Part shown: piece after piece, positions 33,236 through 44,898 of the stretch
Layout: each line of letters opens with the position of its first letter
How positions within the stretch are numbered: the first letter of the stretch is position 1
From: Plazaster borealis
Lineage: Eukaryota; Echinodermata; Asteroidea; Forcipulatida; Labidiasteridae
Direction: 5' to 3'
Length of the DNA: 64,000 nt
Assembly: GCA_021014325.1 (NCBI GenBank)
Contig: CM037472.1
Span: 34,806,234 to 34,870,233 of the forward strand
Made by a program: the position numbers and the translations under genes
The notes under the pieces: generated by a model
What the model was told of the DNA's origin: nothing
Seen by the model: only the letters and a program-made list of their open reading frames with translations
The model's database searches: none

Positions 33236-34665
33236 TTTAACTTATCTTTTAGTATCCGGTCAAGGGAAGTGCTCACGTATTATTCCTATCCCAAATAATA
33301 ATAGTATTGCATGCATGAATGATCTCAAGCTAGCCCTAAAAATAAAAGTGTGTGTTTGTTTGATTTTGTATCTGGCTTTCTGGACCCAATGCAGTTCGCC
33401 TATCAGGGAAATCGCAGTTGTAGTGATGCTATTTTAACAGGGTTGGATAAATGATATGCTCACTTAAAACGAGTTCGCTGTGATAATTCACTGCTAGAGT
33501 TATGTTTTTTATTTCTCCTCAGCATTTAACACTATTCAGCCACATGTACTCATTCAGAAACTACTAGACCACTGTGAATTACCCAAGTCTATCTTGTCCT
33601 GGATGTTAAGTTACTTGATAAATCGTTCTCAGTATGTAAAAATAAACGCTGCCGATACAAAATCTAGTTTGATTTATTCAAATACCGGTGCTCCACAAGG
33701 TACGGCTCTAGCTCCATTCCTGTTTTCATTATTTGTTGGTCTTCTAAAATTTCGCATCCTTTAATTACATTCGCCGACGACACTGCGATGATTGGTCTGA
33801 TTAGTAAGGATCAAGATCAACTTCGACAATTTGTCTACTACTGTGATTTAAATTATCTAAAACTAAATGTCTCTAAAACTAAAGAAATGGTCATAGATAT
33901 CGGAAATCACGTCATCAACCGGAACCTGTGACCTTGAAGAACAGGGTGGTGGAACGTGCCACTAGTTATAAATATATGGGTGTCATATTTGACAATGAAC
34001 TGGGTTGGCATGAACATGTGGATTCCATTGTGAAAAAAAATGAATTATCGCATGTTCTGTCTCAGGAAATTGAATTCGTTTCATGTCAACCGTAAAATGC
34101 TAGCAACTTTTTTACGACACTGTGGTTGCAGTGATTGGGGCTACTGCTTGATCTGCTTGGGGAAAAATGTTGGGAAGAGTCAAAGAGATCGCATAGATAG
34201 AATTATAAAGGCAGCAGGAAGGATTCTTGGGGAGTCGCAGCAGCTAGTAGACACAACATACGAGGATCTTCTAGTTGGCAAGCTAACTACCGGTATGCTA
34301 CTGAATGACACAAACCATCCGCTTCATGATGTGCTTGCCAACCAGCTGATCCCAAGGTCTGGTCGTATGCGAGTGCCATATGCTTCGACAAACCGGTACC
34401 CATCCTCCTTTATCCCTCGTGCAATAACACATCATAATCTTACTTTCAATCGTTAATTATAAATTGCATCATCCAGTCAGATCAGGTGTTTTCTGTTCTT
34501 ATATACTTAGGCCTATCGCCTTTTACTAGTGAGTTTTCTTGAAAATTGTATATCCCTAGAACTGTGTTTAATGTTTTTAAAGTTTCAATCTATTTACTGT
34601 ATGCGAGCATTTGAGTTACCCTTTTTGGGATATAATAAAGAGGAATTGAATTGAATTGAATTGTA

Positions 34666-36009
34666 TACATGAAAATGTAGTTTATTGATTATACTGGATG
34701 CAGAAGTTACAGAAGGTTCGAGGTTGGAAGTGGAAGATTGGTAAACGGAAGTAAGCGGAATTTTGAAGTGGAAGTTGAAGTGGAAGGGTTTGCTTTAAAC
34801 CAGCGATAATAAAATAATGGTTTTGTAAAGGAAGCTAAAGAGCAATAACGATGCATATATGAATAAAATATAAACGAACTAACTCAACCAGGCTATATAA
34901 ACTACAAAGGGCTGAAAAAGGTATATGATCAAAATACAGTCGATGTAATTGACCACACCCTATGGGTGGCTGTATAAACTCTAAGCAGTGCTGTACGCAT
35001 TGGGCAATATAAATGTACATGTAAAGGCAAGACTAGTTTGGTCAGCCCTTTAGAGTTGAGAAATTAAGTCGCCTATCAATGGGAATATTCTACACTGTGG
35101 TTAAACAAATCAAAAGCAGTAGAAATCTATTGGTATTAGCAATTAAAATGAAATAAAATGTGTACTTACTACGATGGGGGTTCTGAGAAAACAGGTAAAA
35201 CTCTTGGAATATAATTGTGAGACTGTGTATGATTAGAGTTACAGAACAAAAGTGAAGGTCTTTTACTTAGACTTATAATAATTACTATAGGAAATAAAGA
35301 ATAAGTAGTGATGGGAAGGTATACTTGCGGTTTAGGGTCTTGATGATGATTCCACTCTTCTACTTGCTTCTGCATTTGTCACTTCTAGACTCGACTCATG
35401 CAATTCTCTTCTCACTGGACTGTCAGATAGAGAAATTTCTAAAATTCAACGAGTTCAAAACACCGCTGCTCGCCTCGTCTCACGCACACCTCGTTCTTAA
35501 CATAAAACACATGTCTTACAAAAATATACTACACAAGGTACATGATAAAATGTGGTCTATAAGCTATGTGGTCTATAAGCTAATGGTAAGATATAAACGT
35601 TTACTTAAAATAATGAGCAAAGATGGTGTTAATTTAAAACAAGCAAAATTAAACCAATGCACAATGTCCACTACAAAATTAGTTATATATTTTGGACTTC
35701 GTGGGGTGGATTTTGCGTGTTGTATTTTAGTGAAATTCTCGTCCTTTTCAATTAGAGTGCTGGCTTCCTTGTCTCTACGTTTATAACGCAAAAAAGGCTA
35801 AAAGCAAATGTACCGTAAAGAAAAGTGATATTCCAAAAAAAATTCTTCTCCTTTTTTTAAATCGGTTTTTGTAACCATGAGCGAGGGTATTGAGACCCCT
35901 TTCATAAGGCAAAGCGCTATAATAGAACTGCGTATTATTAATGTTGTTGTCGTCGTAAACGTACATTCCGAAAGATTCGTAAAAATTATACAAATTTTGT
36001 TTCTTACAG
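34666..36009 (+). repeat. Shared 5' flank of sulfotransferase gene B
   Basis: This flank is also found at 56285-57629 (+) and 47447-48830 (-). It begins ACATGAAAATG.AGTTTATT and includes a LINE C-terminal fragment (35325-35500; frame SFVTSRLDS-like, ISKIQRVQNTAARLVSRT), then a retroposon tail GAGCGAGGGTATTGAGACCCC...GCGCTATAATAGAACTGCG (35878-35935). The splice acceptor TTTCTTACAG at its end abuts the ATG. A promoter or 5' untranslated exon could lie in this segment, but I cannot identify one. Confidence 0.8.
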
Positions 36010-36897
36010 ATGGCAGATTGCAATTGCAATACGTCGGAACAGGTTCGGCTCATGATGTTCACGGTGCCTCGTTCTGTCTCCACTGCCTTCACTAAGTTCA
36101 TGAGCTTTGCCATTGACGATCCAGCTATACATTTCGAGCCTTACATCAACGCTTACTGGTTTGGGTCCGAGGGACTGGAAGATGCTACTCATCGAGCCAC
36201 AGTAACGGCTCTAACTGAAGAGGCTAACAAGAGGACATCAATCACAGGAGGGCGCGAACCATCCGAATATACATTTAGTTTTGTCAAGGAGCAACTTGAT
36301 GCTCCTTACACTGGCAAAAAGTTGGTCTTCTGTAAAGACATGGCATTTACTGTCCTTGACAAACTGGAATTTCTCCCGAAAGATTATCGTCACGTGTTTC
36401 TTATCCGTCATCCTCTGAAGGTCTTCGCATCTTGGAAGAAGTTGTACCAGAGTTTGACTCCGCAGGAGTTTCAACTTGATGAGGTTGTCCCCGTGCTGTT
36501 TCCTCCAGGTTTTTTCTTCCGTGAGATGGTCGAATTGCTGGAGCATGTGAGAGAGGTACACGATCCAAAGGCAATCATCATAGATGCAGATGACCTCCTC
36601 ACTGACCCCAAAGCCATCCTATCAGCCCTCTTCAAGGAGGTTGGTCTTCCCTTCGATGAGAAGTGTCTTCAGTGGGAGGCCGGGGAAGCGATTGTCGAGC
36701 AGTGGATAGCTTCTAATTTATTACCTAAAGGAAACGAAGTGTGGGGTTTCTACCGCAGAGCATTGGCCAGCTCCTCCTTCGGAAAGCCCAATGCTCTGCC
36801 CGATCTGTCGTCGTTCCCTGACGATGTCCTCCGTTGCACTGATGCCTCGATGCCTTACTATGACAAGATGTACGCTCAGCGTTTACTGCCAAACTGA
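36010..36897 (+). CDS. Sulfotransferase-like protein, copy B
   Basis: The frame encodes 295 residues. The P-loop is TVPRSVSTAF near the N-terminus, and VFLIRHPLKVFASWKK carries the 3'-phosphate-binding Arg and Ser. The middle and C-terminal sequence (ITGGREPSEYTF, VHDPKAIIID, RRALASSSFGKP) pairs it with copy A. Its N-terminus (CNTSEQ) and KLVFCKDMAF match copy C. Distinct changes are AYWFGSEGLED for AHWFGPEGLED and MMFTVPRS for MMW.VPRS. The start follows a conserved splice acceptor. No signal peptide or membrane span is seen. Catalysis and PAPS use are inferred from motifs, and the substrate is unknown. Confidence 0.88.
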   Translation: MADCNCNTSEQVRLMMFTVPRSVSTAFTKFMSFAIDDPAIHFEPYINAYWFGSEGLEDATHRATVTALTEEANKRTSITGGREPSEYTFSFVKEQLDAPYTGKKLVFCKDMAFTVLDKLEFLPKDYRHVFLIRHPLKVFASWKKLYQSLTPQEFQLDEVVPVLFPPGFFFREMVELLEHVREVHDPKAIIIDADDLLTDPKAILSALFKEVGLPFDEKCLQWEAGEAIVEQWIASNLLPKGNEVWGFYRRALASSSFGKPNALPDLSSFPDDVLRCTDASMPYYDKMYAQRLLPN

Positions 36898-37799
36898 ACA
36901 ACTACCAACAGGTTCATATTTAACTGCGTTTTTTCATTTTCAAATTTACAACTTAAAATTTTCATTATAGTCCGATAATTGCAATCAAAACAGGATTTTA
37001 AAGCATCATTTTTTTCTTTTACCTTATTTCCCTCCACATTGTGAAAAACATGCTCCAGATTTTACAAATCAATCTAATTTTTCTAGGCTAACATTTAAAA
37101 AATCAAAACAAATCCAGTTATTTGTTAGCAATATAACGCACATTTTTTCATGTTTGAGGTCCAAGGAATAACAAATTCTATCCCCTCCCTTTTTTCGCTT
37201 GGTTTAAGCAGCAAAGGATACAAAAATCTACCCCTTCCACTTTTAGGCTAGGTTTGAGGAATAAGGGATAGAAAATTCTATCCCCTCCTCATTTCGGCTA
37301 AGTTTGAGGAACAAGGGATATAAAATTCTATCCCCTGTTCTTTTCGGCTGGGTTCGAGGAAAAAAGTTAAACCTTTACTTGAATTATAACCACCCGAACC
37401 ACAAATAAACTTGTATTTTTGTCAGCTTTCCCAAAAATGAGGGGTCATTGTAAATAAAGAGGTGAACGTATTTTTCTTGTGATATAATGATGCAATAATA
37501 GCTTTGAGTGCAAAATGTGGCATTTGTTTTTGCAAAAAGGGATAAATAAAACAACTGTTGAAAATATTTTTCAAAGTACACCAGTTTCTTACTTCGTTCC
37601 TCCAGAGATATGTTTTGAAGAAAAACAGCATGATTTTAAAAATTTAAGAACAACTTCAAGAAAAAATGCTATAAATTACTCAAAAAAAGTGAAAAATGAA
37701 AAACTGTAGTTAAAAATGAACCTGTTAACCGTACATCTTTATAAAGTCACTGATTTGTGCACAACGCAAGAATATTGTCTCACAATTCAGGCTTTCTGA
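36898..37799. other. 3' flank of gene B
   Basis: AT-rich sequence holds a loose tandem repeat at 37165-37360, in which AAATTCTATCCCCTCC and TTTTCGGCT.GGTTTGAGGA.CAAGGGATA recur about four times with a period near 60-65 bp. No gene is seen. Confidence 0.6.
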
Positions 37800-38080
37800 C
37801 TGTACAAAGAACTATTTTTCCTTTTATTTCTTTCCTTTTATTGTAAAGCTAAATATGATTCTGATGTAGAAATTGGGTTGCACTGCAGAATATTTTTTAA
37901 TTAGGCCTATAGTTCTAGATTTTAATGCTGTCAACCCAAGCCCCATTTTCGTGTTTGCACAAAAAGTACAAAGCAGTTTTTTGCTTGTATAATTTTTCCA
38001 AACCAATACCCAAATACGATGTCGCATGTACCATCTGTGACTGGTATCCTGCTATTTTTCGGCAAGCTGAAAATTGTTAA

Positions 38081-38462
38081 AGGCGAAGTATACTTTTTTT
38101 CTCTCGAACCGTTCGTTTGTTTTAATCCTATATAAATTTTGACATGCAATAAAACTGGAAATGTGTGAAAATTTCATTTCAAAAGGTGTTAGCGTTTTTG
38201 AGATGTCGCCGAAACTCTGCAGCGGCTATGTCCACGCAGGACGAATAATCGGTAATTGGAATACACAATCTGAGAAACGTTTCATGCATGAAACGTTTCT
38301 CAGATTGATTTTTTGTTTCAATCCCTTTCTCTAAAACCAAATTCCTTAGCAGGGAATCGTTTCTCAAAATTGTATACATTATCAACAGCTGCAACGCTTC
38401 TTACCAAGTATGTTTTTATGATCATTAATGTTTGAGTAATTACCAAAAGTATACCTTGTCCT
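38081..38462. mobile_element. TTAA MITE, family B, copy 2
   Basis: TTAA at 38077-38080 and 38463-38466 flanks ends reading AGGCGAAGTATAC and, inverted, AGGACAAGGTATAC. A perfect 42-bp palindrome lies in its middle. The right TTAA is shared with the next element. Confidence 0.85.
38266..38307. repeat. Perfect 42-bp palindrome
   Basis: The arm CAATCTGAGAAACGTTTCATG is followed directly by its exact reverse complement, with no spacer. The corresponding part of the copy at 19980-20025 is not palindromic. Confidence 0.95.
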
Positions 38463-38466
38463 TTAA

Positions 38467-39058
38467 AGATGGGCTATAAAATCAAATTCAGTTTTGTGAT
38501 ACACTCATTTTCCAATAGATAGAGTCCTCATGTAAGTGGGGAAAAAATCACAAGTCTCTAACCTTATGCTAAAGTGGTGTAATTGCCATTCTATTCGATG
38601 CACTTCTAGTGCAAAATTTGTCAACATTCAAAACATCCTATGACATCATTTAGGAGAAAAATGGGTAGGAACATTTTTGTACGGGGATGTTTTGGTTCAT
38701 TCGTGACTTTTTCAGATTTCAACAACTTATGGGTCTTAACATTCCAAGGAAGAATTTGTTCATCATTCCAGAGTTCAAATTCAGTGCTGTTTTGATTGAA
38801 TATCATCGGAAGTCAGGAATGAACCAAAACATCCCGTACAAAAATTTACAGACCCATTTTTCTCCTGAATGATGTCATAGGATGTTTTGAATGTTGACAA
38901 ATTTTGCACTTGAAGTGTATCGAATAGAATGGCAATTACACCACTTTAACATGAGGTTAGAGATTTGTAATTTGTTTAACCACTTACATGAGGACTCTAT
39001 CTATTGGAAAACGAGTAGGCCTACATCACAAAATTGAATTCGCCATTAAAGCCCATCT
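38467..39058. mobile_element. 592-bp fold-back element with TTAA target
   Basis: Arms of about 240 bp are inverted complements: AGATGGGC...CCAATAGATAGAGTCCTCATG at the left, and CATGAGGACTCTATCTATTGG...GCCCATCT at the right. Inner words such as AAATTTGTCAACATTCAAAACATCCTATGACATCAT also match. TTAA stands at both edges (38463-38466 and 39059-39062). The copy of R2 at 20150 has no such element, giving an approximate empty site. No coding capacity is seen. Confidence 0.9.
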
Positions 39059-39819
39059 TTAAGCAAACTTTTCTGCAGAAGTTGTATGAAATTGGGCCAG
39101 TAACTTGGAACAAAGCTGTATAAAAATCAATGAAATGCAGTAATTAAATTTAAAGCTATGTGCAAGGCCTTCTTTTCATCCCTTTTTCAGGTGCAGAAAT
39201 GTTGTTTCAACTCTAGTATGGTAAAAAGGTGGGCGTTAGACGAGAGTAACTGTGTGCACGTATCTAATTATAAAAAATGCTTGGCCCAATTCTTGGCCGA
39301 TTTTATCCGCAAATTTAGATTTAGTGCTAAATATTAAATAGCCAAAATTGTTATAGATTCGAGAAAGTTAGGTTTCACAAAACAAATCTGCCAATGATAA
39401 GTGGTAGATAATTAACAATTATAAAAATGAATTATTGTTGGGATCCAGATTTAACGTCTATCAGCCATTGACAAACAAGTTTGCATGTTACATGTATTTT
39501 GTACATTGTCCTCGGCATTTGGGAAAGTTTTTTGTTTTTGTTTTGTTTTGAATTAGCATTGTCTGTCAAAATCAAAATAAACTAGGAAGGCTACATTTTT
39601 ACTTACGATAGTAAAACGTTTAATCTTCGTTTTAGACGTTATCAAAACAGCAACAAGGATCAATTTTTAATGCACACAAATCAATGTAAACCACTATGAT
39701 GAAGTTTGAACTGTATTCGACCGTACATGACAAAATGTTTATAATTTGCTCATTTTACTTCAACCGTATGTCAATAAATGTTGTATTGCTAAAACAATTA
39801 TCAGTCTATTGGGTAGCTT

Positions 39820-39960
39820 CACTCTAAATGTAAGTGAATTACTTCTCCTCGTCCAAGTTGGACTTTTGCTTTTCGTTGGTGTTAACAAAGACATACTTCC
39901 AAACCTGGGCTAAAGTATAAATCCTGGGAAAATACGGTCTCCCGACTGTACTCTGTTAAT
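39820..39960 (+). repeat. Repeat R1, 5' fragment
   Basis: GCTTCACTCTAAATGTAAGTG and CCAACCTGGGCTAAAGTAT-like words match the starts of the R1 copies at 14665 and 61430. The homology stops near 39960. Confidence 0.6.
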
Positions 39961-39989
39961 TTTGAACCAATAAGAGCAACTCTTTGAGT

Positions 39990-40405
39990 TTGTTCCCAGG
40001 GCTATAAGCCTTACAATAAATTAATTGTTAAAATTACCGGTATTATTTGCCCAATCTCTTCATGGCCTATCTCCTGTCTATATATCAGATCTTCTCCGTA
40101 AATATATTCCTGTTCGTCCTCTTAGATCTGCTGGCCAATCCCGACTGACGCAAAGTACTTTTTCCACTAAATGTTATGGTCTAAGAGCCTTCGACTTCAT
40201 TGCACCTTCATTATGGAATGACTTACCTCTTCATATTCGCCAAGCTAGCTCTCTTCAAATTTTCAAGGGACTTTTAAAAACTCATTTGTTTAAATCTTTA
40301 TTTGTGTAACTTGCTATTATTTTAATTTCATTGTTTTTATGTTTTGTGTTGCGCATAGAGGCTTCTGCATTATGCGCTATATAAATATCTCGTATTATTA
40401 TTAAT
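39990..40405 (+). pseudogene. LINE ORF2 C-terminus with 3' tail
   Basis: The frame at 40025-40309 reads LHGLSPVYISDLLRKYIP...YGLRAFDFIAPSLWNDLPLHIRQASSLQIFKGLLKTHLF, split here for length. This is the standard C-terminus of CR1/L2-type LINE proteins. The 3' end, GCGCATAGAGGC...GCGCTATATAAATATC followed by (ATT)n, matches the retroposon tails seen elsewhere in the window. The element is severely 5'-truncated. Confidence 0.88.
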
Positions 40406-40985
40406 TGACCTGGGCCAAATTTCATAGAGCTGCTCAGCACAAAAAAGTAGGCACGACAGAATTATGCTTACAAGAATAAGGATACAAGCAAAAGTACTAT
40501 TTCACATGTAGCATCTGTGACTGGTAATCCTGCTCATTATAGCTTTGCGGAAAATTGTTAAGCAATATTTTTTGCTTACAAGCAGCCTCATGAGATTTCA
40601 GCCTTGATCATCACTGGGACTTAATTTCCGGTTTCTCCTAGTGTTACTGCGTACTGTGTGAGTGAGCATTTTGTGGGCGACTTGTGCATTTGACACGATC
40701 ATGCAAGGAATATATTCGCACACATTATTATCAGTGACGTCGGTCTCGAGACCGATCTCGGTCTCCCCCTCGGACACCAAGGACTCGGACTCGGATGAGG
40801 AGGACTCGACTACAACACTGACTTTCACCACTGTACGTCTAGGCTTACAAAGTTTTTGTATAAAAGAAATACCACAAAAGAAGCTTATCAGTACATGTCG
40901 TGGTTTATAATCCAGAAGTTGTTTATGGCTTGAGGGGCCGTCCAAAGTCTTCTAACTTTTCACGGTCATACAAAGAGTATAACCG
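40406..40985. other. Intergenic, no gene accepted
   Basis: A GGTCTCGAGACCGATCTCGGTCTC run (40741-40764) and an alternating GACTCGGAC run create acidic frames on both strands. I consider them chance products of the simple sequence. Confidence 0.4.
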
Positions 40986-40988
40986 GGG

Positions 40989-41218
40989 CACTGCAAAAAC
41001 AGGGGCGTTAAAATTGACACCATATGTGTTGTCGCATATAGATATCCAAGATTGAATAACAATTAACACCATAGGGTGTTAAAACAACACCAATGTATTT
41101 GTGTGGGCAAAAATAAGTGTTATTTTAACACCCTATGGTGTAAATTTTGATTATTTTTTCGGTATTTATATATGACAATACCTATGGTGTTAATGTTAAC
41201 ACTCCAGCTTTTGCAGTA
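40989..41218. mobile_element. CACTA-like MITE
   Basis: The left end CACTGCAAAAAC and right end CTTTTGCAGTA are inverted complements, and GGG flanks both sides (40986-40988 and 41219-41221), as expected for 3-bp target duplication. The interior repeats ACACCATAGGGTGTTAAAA in both orientations. There is no transposase frame. Confidence 0.7.
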
Positions 41219-41397
41219 GGGTGAGGAGACTACGTAGGACTTTAAAAGGTGTTTAAAATATTGCTATTTGAATAATGTGCATCACAATTGGGAAGACAAA
41301 ATCTTGATAAGTGCTACTTTGGGAAAGGGTGGGGTCCTCAAAAGTAGTACTCTCTGTACGACCTTGACAATTTAAAAAAAAAACTTTGGACGGTTCC

Positions 41398-41475
41398 TTA
41401 GCTTTACGTACGCGATAAGTCCAAACTTATCGTGTACGTACACGATAAGTCCGAATTTATCGTGTATGTACATAC
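41398..41475. repeat. Palindromic GATAAG satellite, left part
   Basis: Units CGATAAGTCCAAACTTATCG and TGTACGTACACGATAAGTCC are each near-palindromic. The same units form the larger array after the LINE at 43668. Confidence 0.85.
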
Positions 41476-43667
41476 AACGTGGTCGCCGTGGAGGCAGACA
41501 TGTAAGGAGACCAATAACTGTTTGCATTTCACACAATCCTAATAATACGAAACCGATGGATGCTCGTGTATGTTTTAATAACATTGTAAACATTCCGAGA
41601 AATACCAACTCCTCCAAATCAGTTCAGCTTCCCACTATATATTCATGACGAATGCCCAGTCTCTGCTAAACAAATTTGACGAACAAATTTTTCGTGAGGA
41701 GCAGGTGGATATAGGAGTCATTACTGAATCTTGGTTTGCCCCTGGTATGCATCAAAACCAATTGAACATCAACGGGTACTCTTTGTTCTCTAAGTGTAAG
41801 AGAGCTTCGTCGTGGCGGTGGCGTTGCAATTTATATCAAGGATAAAATACCAGTCACAACTATTGATGTACGTAGCTGTTCCTGATGAACTCGGGTGTGT
41901 ATGGGTGTTAGTAGTGAGACCGACTCGTCTGCCTGCTGGAGGGATATCTGCTATAGCAGTATGTGCTGTTTATATTACGACTAATTCACCATGCCAACAA
42001 ATGTTTGAGAATCACCTGTTACAAACAATAGACCATCTACGCACAAAGTATCCCGATATCGGGATTTGCATCCAAGGTGATTTATACAGAATGAACATTA
42101 ACTCTATTATTCTGGGAAATGCACTGAAGCAAATAATCAAATTCCACACGCGTGCTAATGTGATGCTGGTTCTTATCCTCACTAGTCAGACCATTATGCA
42201 TCTCCCACAGCTTTGTCCTCAATTGGTAAAAGTGATCACGTGTGTGTGGTTCGTAAACCGCTTTTTAGAAATTGTAACAATACCATTACTTCACGAGTTA
42301 TACGACCACTTCGCGATTCTGGAATTAGATCTCTTGGTCGTTTGCTGCAGAGTCAGGACTGGAGCAACATATCCTTAGGTGCAACAATGTTCAGATAAAG
42401 CTGATTATATTATATTGAATACAGGTATTGAAAATAATTTGCCTACCAAAAGGATTAAAAACCACAATTCTGACAAACATTGGATAACTACCGGTATCAA
42501 AAAGTTAATTTCCCAGCGTCAAATTGAATTCTCTGCACACAACTTCGCTAGATGGCGTAAACTGCGTAACAAGGTCAAAAGCAAAATTGAAAAAGCTAAG
42601 ATATCATTCAATGCTAATTGAATTTGCCATTTACAGAAAACAGACCCACGCAAATGGCGTCTTCAAGTTAGATCTATGACTAACTCTGCTAAGTCTGATT
42701 TAAATATACAAATTCCCGGTATTGATGGTTCTGATTACAAAAGTATAGCTAACATAGTTAATGTAAATTTTTCTGATGTGTCAGCTGATCTTGTGCCACT
42801 AGACTTGTCAAAACTTACTAACAGCTTACCTACCAGATGAGAAACCAGCCCCCCCCCCCGTTATATCCCTGTGAAGTTTTTGCCAAACTCAAAAGGCATA
42901 AATCCAATAAAGCCACTGGTCCTGACATGACACCTCCTAGACTAGTCGAAGAGTTTGCTTATGAACCAAGCCTTCCTCTGACTGATATTCTCAACTGTTC
43001 ACTCAGGGATGGTAAAGATCCCCACCCAGTGGAAGCAGGCCATCGTTGTACCCGTCCCTAAGCAGTATCCTCCTAACTTAGATAAATTGCGTCCCATCTC
43101 ACTTACAGCTAGTTTTGCTAAAATTGCTGAAGATGTTGTCACAGGATGGTTACTTGATGATATACAGGATAAGATTGATCATAGACAGTTTGGCAATGTT
43201 TAAGATGTTTCCACCTCACACTACCTAATCCATTTAATCCATTACCTGTTTCAGGGAGCTGAGGAAAGTAGCCTGGGAACGGCGGTTCTTACTGATTTCT
43301 CCAAGGCTTTTGACCTTATCGACCACACCCTTCTTATTGAAAAGGTCATTGGCCTTGGAGTTCGTTGATCCATCGTTCCCTGGATTTGCGATTTTCTCCA
43401 TCTTATAAACAACAATGTGTTAAATATAACAATACTCTTTTTGACTTTGTGTTTTTAAAGGTTGGTGTGCCTCAAGGGACAAAATTGGGCCCAGTTGGGT
43501 TCCAAATTGTAATTAACGATGCTGCTCAGGGTTCTAAATCACAGTGCTGGAAATACGTCGATGACCTAACATTTGCTAAGAATCGTAATGTTTCTGTGTG
43601 CCTTGCTATCTTCTGGATAGCTATAAAAAATGGTCTGATGAAAATTTACTCAGGCTTAATCCCAATC
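41476..43667 (+). pseudogene. Second LINE, endonuclease and YVDD reverse transcriptase
   Basis: An endonuclease start (NAQSLLNKFDEQIF, VIDIGVITESWF-like) lies at 41645-41845. It continues with frame changes through 42378 and into a linker (DKHWITTGIKKLISQRQ). The RT domain follows: KSNKATGPDMTPPRL, WKQAIVVPVPK, LRPISLTASFAKI, FSKAFDLIDHTLL, GVPQGTKLGPVGFQIVIND and the catalytic YVDD at about 43556-43567. The element ends abruptly at 43667 without a tail, where the satellite begins. At least six frame changes or stops disable it. It differs from the LINE at 31386, which has FADD. Confidence 0.87.
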
Positions 43668-43965
43668 GTGTAAGTACACGATAAGTCAAGCTTATCGTGT
43701 ACGTACATGATAACTTATTGTGTACGTAAACGATAAGTCCAAACTTACATTCACGATAAATTCGGTCTTATCCTGTTGTACACGATAAGTTTTGACATAT
43801 CGCGTACGTACACGATAAGTTTGGACTTATTGTGTACGCATACGATAAGTTTGGAATTATCGTGAACGTACACGATAAATTTGGACTTATCGTGTGTTTG
43901 TACACGGACATTTGGAAATATATTGTACGTACACGATAAGTTATCGTGTACGTACACGATAAGAG
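43668..43965. repeat. Palindromic GATAAG satellite, right part
   Basis: This is an array of TTATCGTGTACGTACACGATAAGT-type units, cut here to the motif. CGATAAG and CTTATCG alternate about every 17 bp, so single strands could form many hairpins. Minus-strand frames here simply translate the repeat. Confidence 0.9.
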
Positions 43966-44898
43966 AGATATTATTTTTATTAATGTGGCGGCAATATGCT
44001 TCCGTACATTTTTAGATGAATCGTGGAAGGCCTTATTCTTGTTAAAAGCTGTGATCATGTTTTAAACAAAACGTTGTGAGCTAGTTTTGTTCGCCAGATC
44101 TATTATGTGGACTGTAGTTTTAACCCCTTTAGTCCCGCACCGGGATATCCCGGTTTACGCAGCGCGCACCCAGATCCCGCTCCCGGGATATTCCGGGTTG
44201 TGGCGCTCGCCGCACATTTGCCGCTGTCACGCTTGCATCAAATACACTATGAAAACAAAAATACAGCACCATCTACATGATGTAAGTCGCCCCCTTTTGG
44301 TATAAATTTATTAGGTTTTGCAGGCTAACAACCGGGACTTTTTACCCCTTTCGTTGCATGGTTGAGTCTGCGCGAAGTCCGAATCGTAAAAACGATGACG
44401 TCAACATTTTCTTCAAAATGTAGCTCGTTTTCCTTCGGAGATTTCCTTTCTTGACTACTGGTGACTTAGCAAGAACTATACTAGTTATCAAGGTGTGTAT
44501 ATAGAGCAAAAAATTGTGTTCTTTTGATTAATTATTTTGTAGTATTTTGTATCGTTTGTGGAACTGTGCACAAGTATCTTGTTTCCATTTTCACACATGT
44601 GTCACGGACGATGCTCAACATACCCGTGTGGCCCTCTGATTCTTTTGCGATTTTTATTTCCATATTTTCACAGATTCCTTGGCCAAAAAAAATTTCCACA
44701 GTATTGAACATATCTTTAGAAATATCCATGCCACTTATAAATGGAATTTTTGGCAGTTGATCAAAACTAAAACCATGCCGAACAATTGTAAAAGTTTATG
44801 TATGAACGAAAGTAAACAAAGTTTCAAGATGGCGGCCGCCATAAGTATAATGCGCACACGACCAAAGATCATGAACAACGATGCTTAAAACCTTTCTA
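43966..44898. other. Intergenic with possible transposon terminus
   Basis: TTAA at 44119-44122 is followed by CCCCTTTAGTCCC and two near-perfect palindromes (CCGGGATATCCCGG, 44140-44153; CCCGGGATATTCCGGG, near 44182). This may be the end of a TTAA element, but I could not locate its partner. No gene is seen. Confidence 0.4.

Larger units (their letters stand above)
31386..34665 (+). pseudogene. CR1/L2-like LINE, ORF2 endonuclease and reverse transcriptase
   Basis: An endonuclease domain begins near 31405 (VQSLRNKSDEL, then TETWL). It is split by a MITE and resumes at 31967 (DIDRDEHVTIDGFKLLRGDR; IYGDFNHASL; GTATLDLFYSNV). The RT domain follows: FAYQGNRSCSDAIL near 33390, SNTGAPQGTALAPFLF near 33690, and FADD at about 33772. 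The C-terminal part ends at 34456 (DDTTYEDLL-like region, YASTNRYPSSFIPR). Stops and frame changes are frequent, and a MITE remnant occupies about 33165-33235. The 3' end is a GAATT repeat (34640-34665). The element interrupts homology that is continuous in block D (56260-56290). Clade is uncertain. Confidence 0.85.
37800..39790 (+). repeat. Dispersed repeat R2, second copy
   Basis: This is the partner of 19540-20720. It is longer because a 592-bp fold-back element and about 100 bp of extra sequence (near 39480-39660) lie inside it. It follows gene B by about 900 bp. Confidence 0.75.

Noticed and set aside
40598..40945. 115-codon minus-strand frame with a Ser/Glu-rich segment
   Set aside because: The acidic stretch is the translation of a GACTCGGACTCGG-type simple repeat, and the opposite strand is also open.
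43751..44058. Minus-strand frames reading YVHDN/CTYTI repeats
   Set aside because: They are translations of the GATAAG palindromic satellite.
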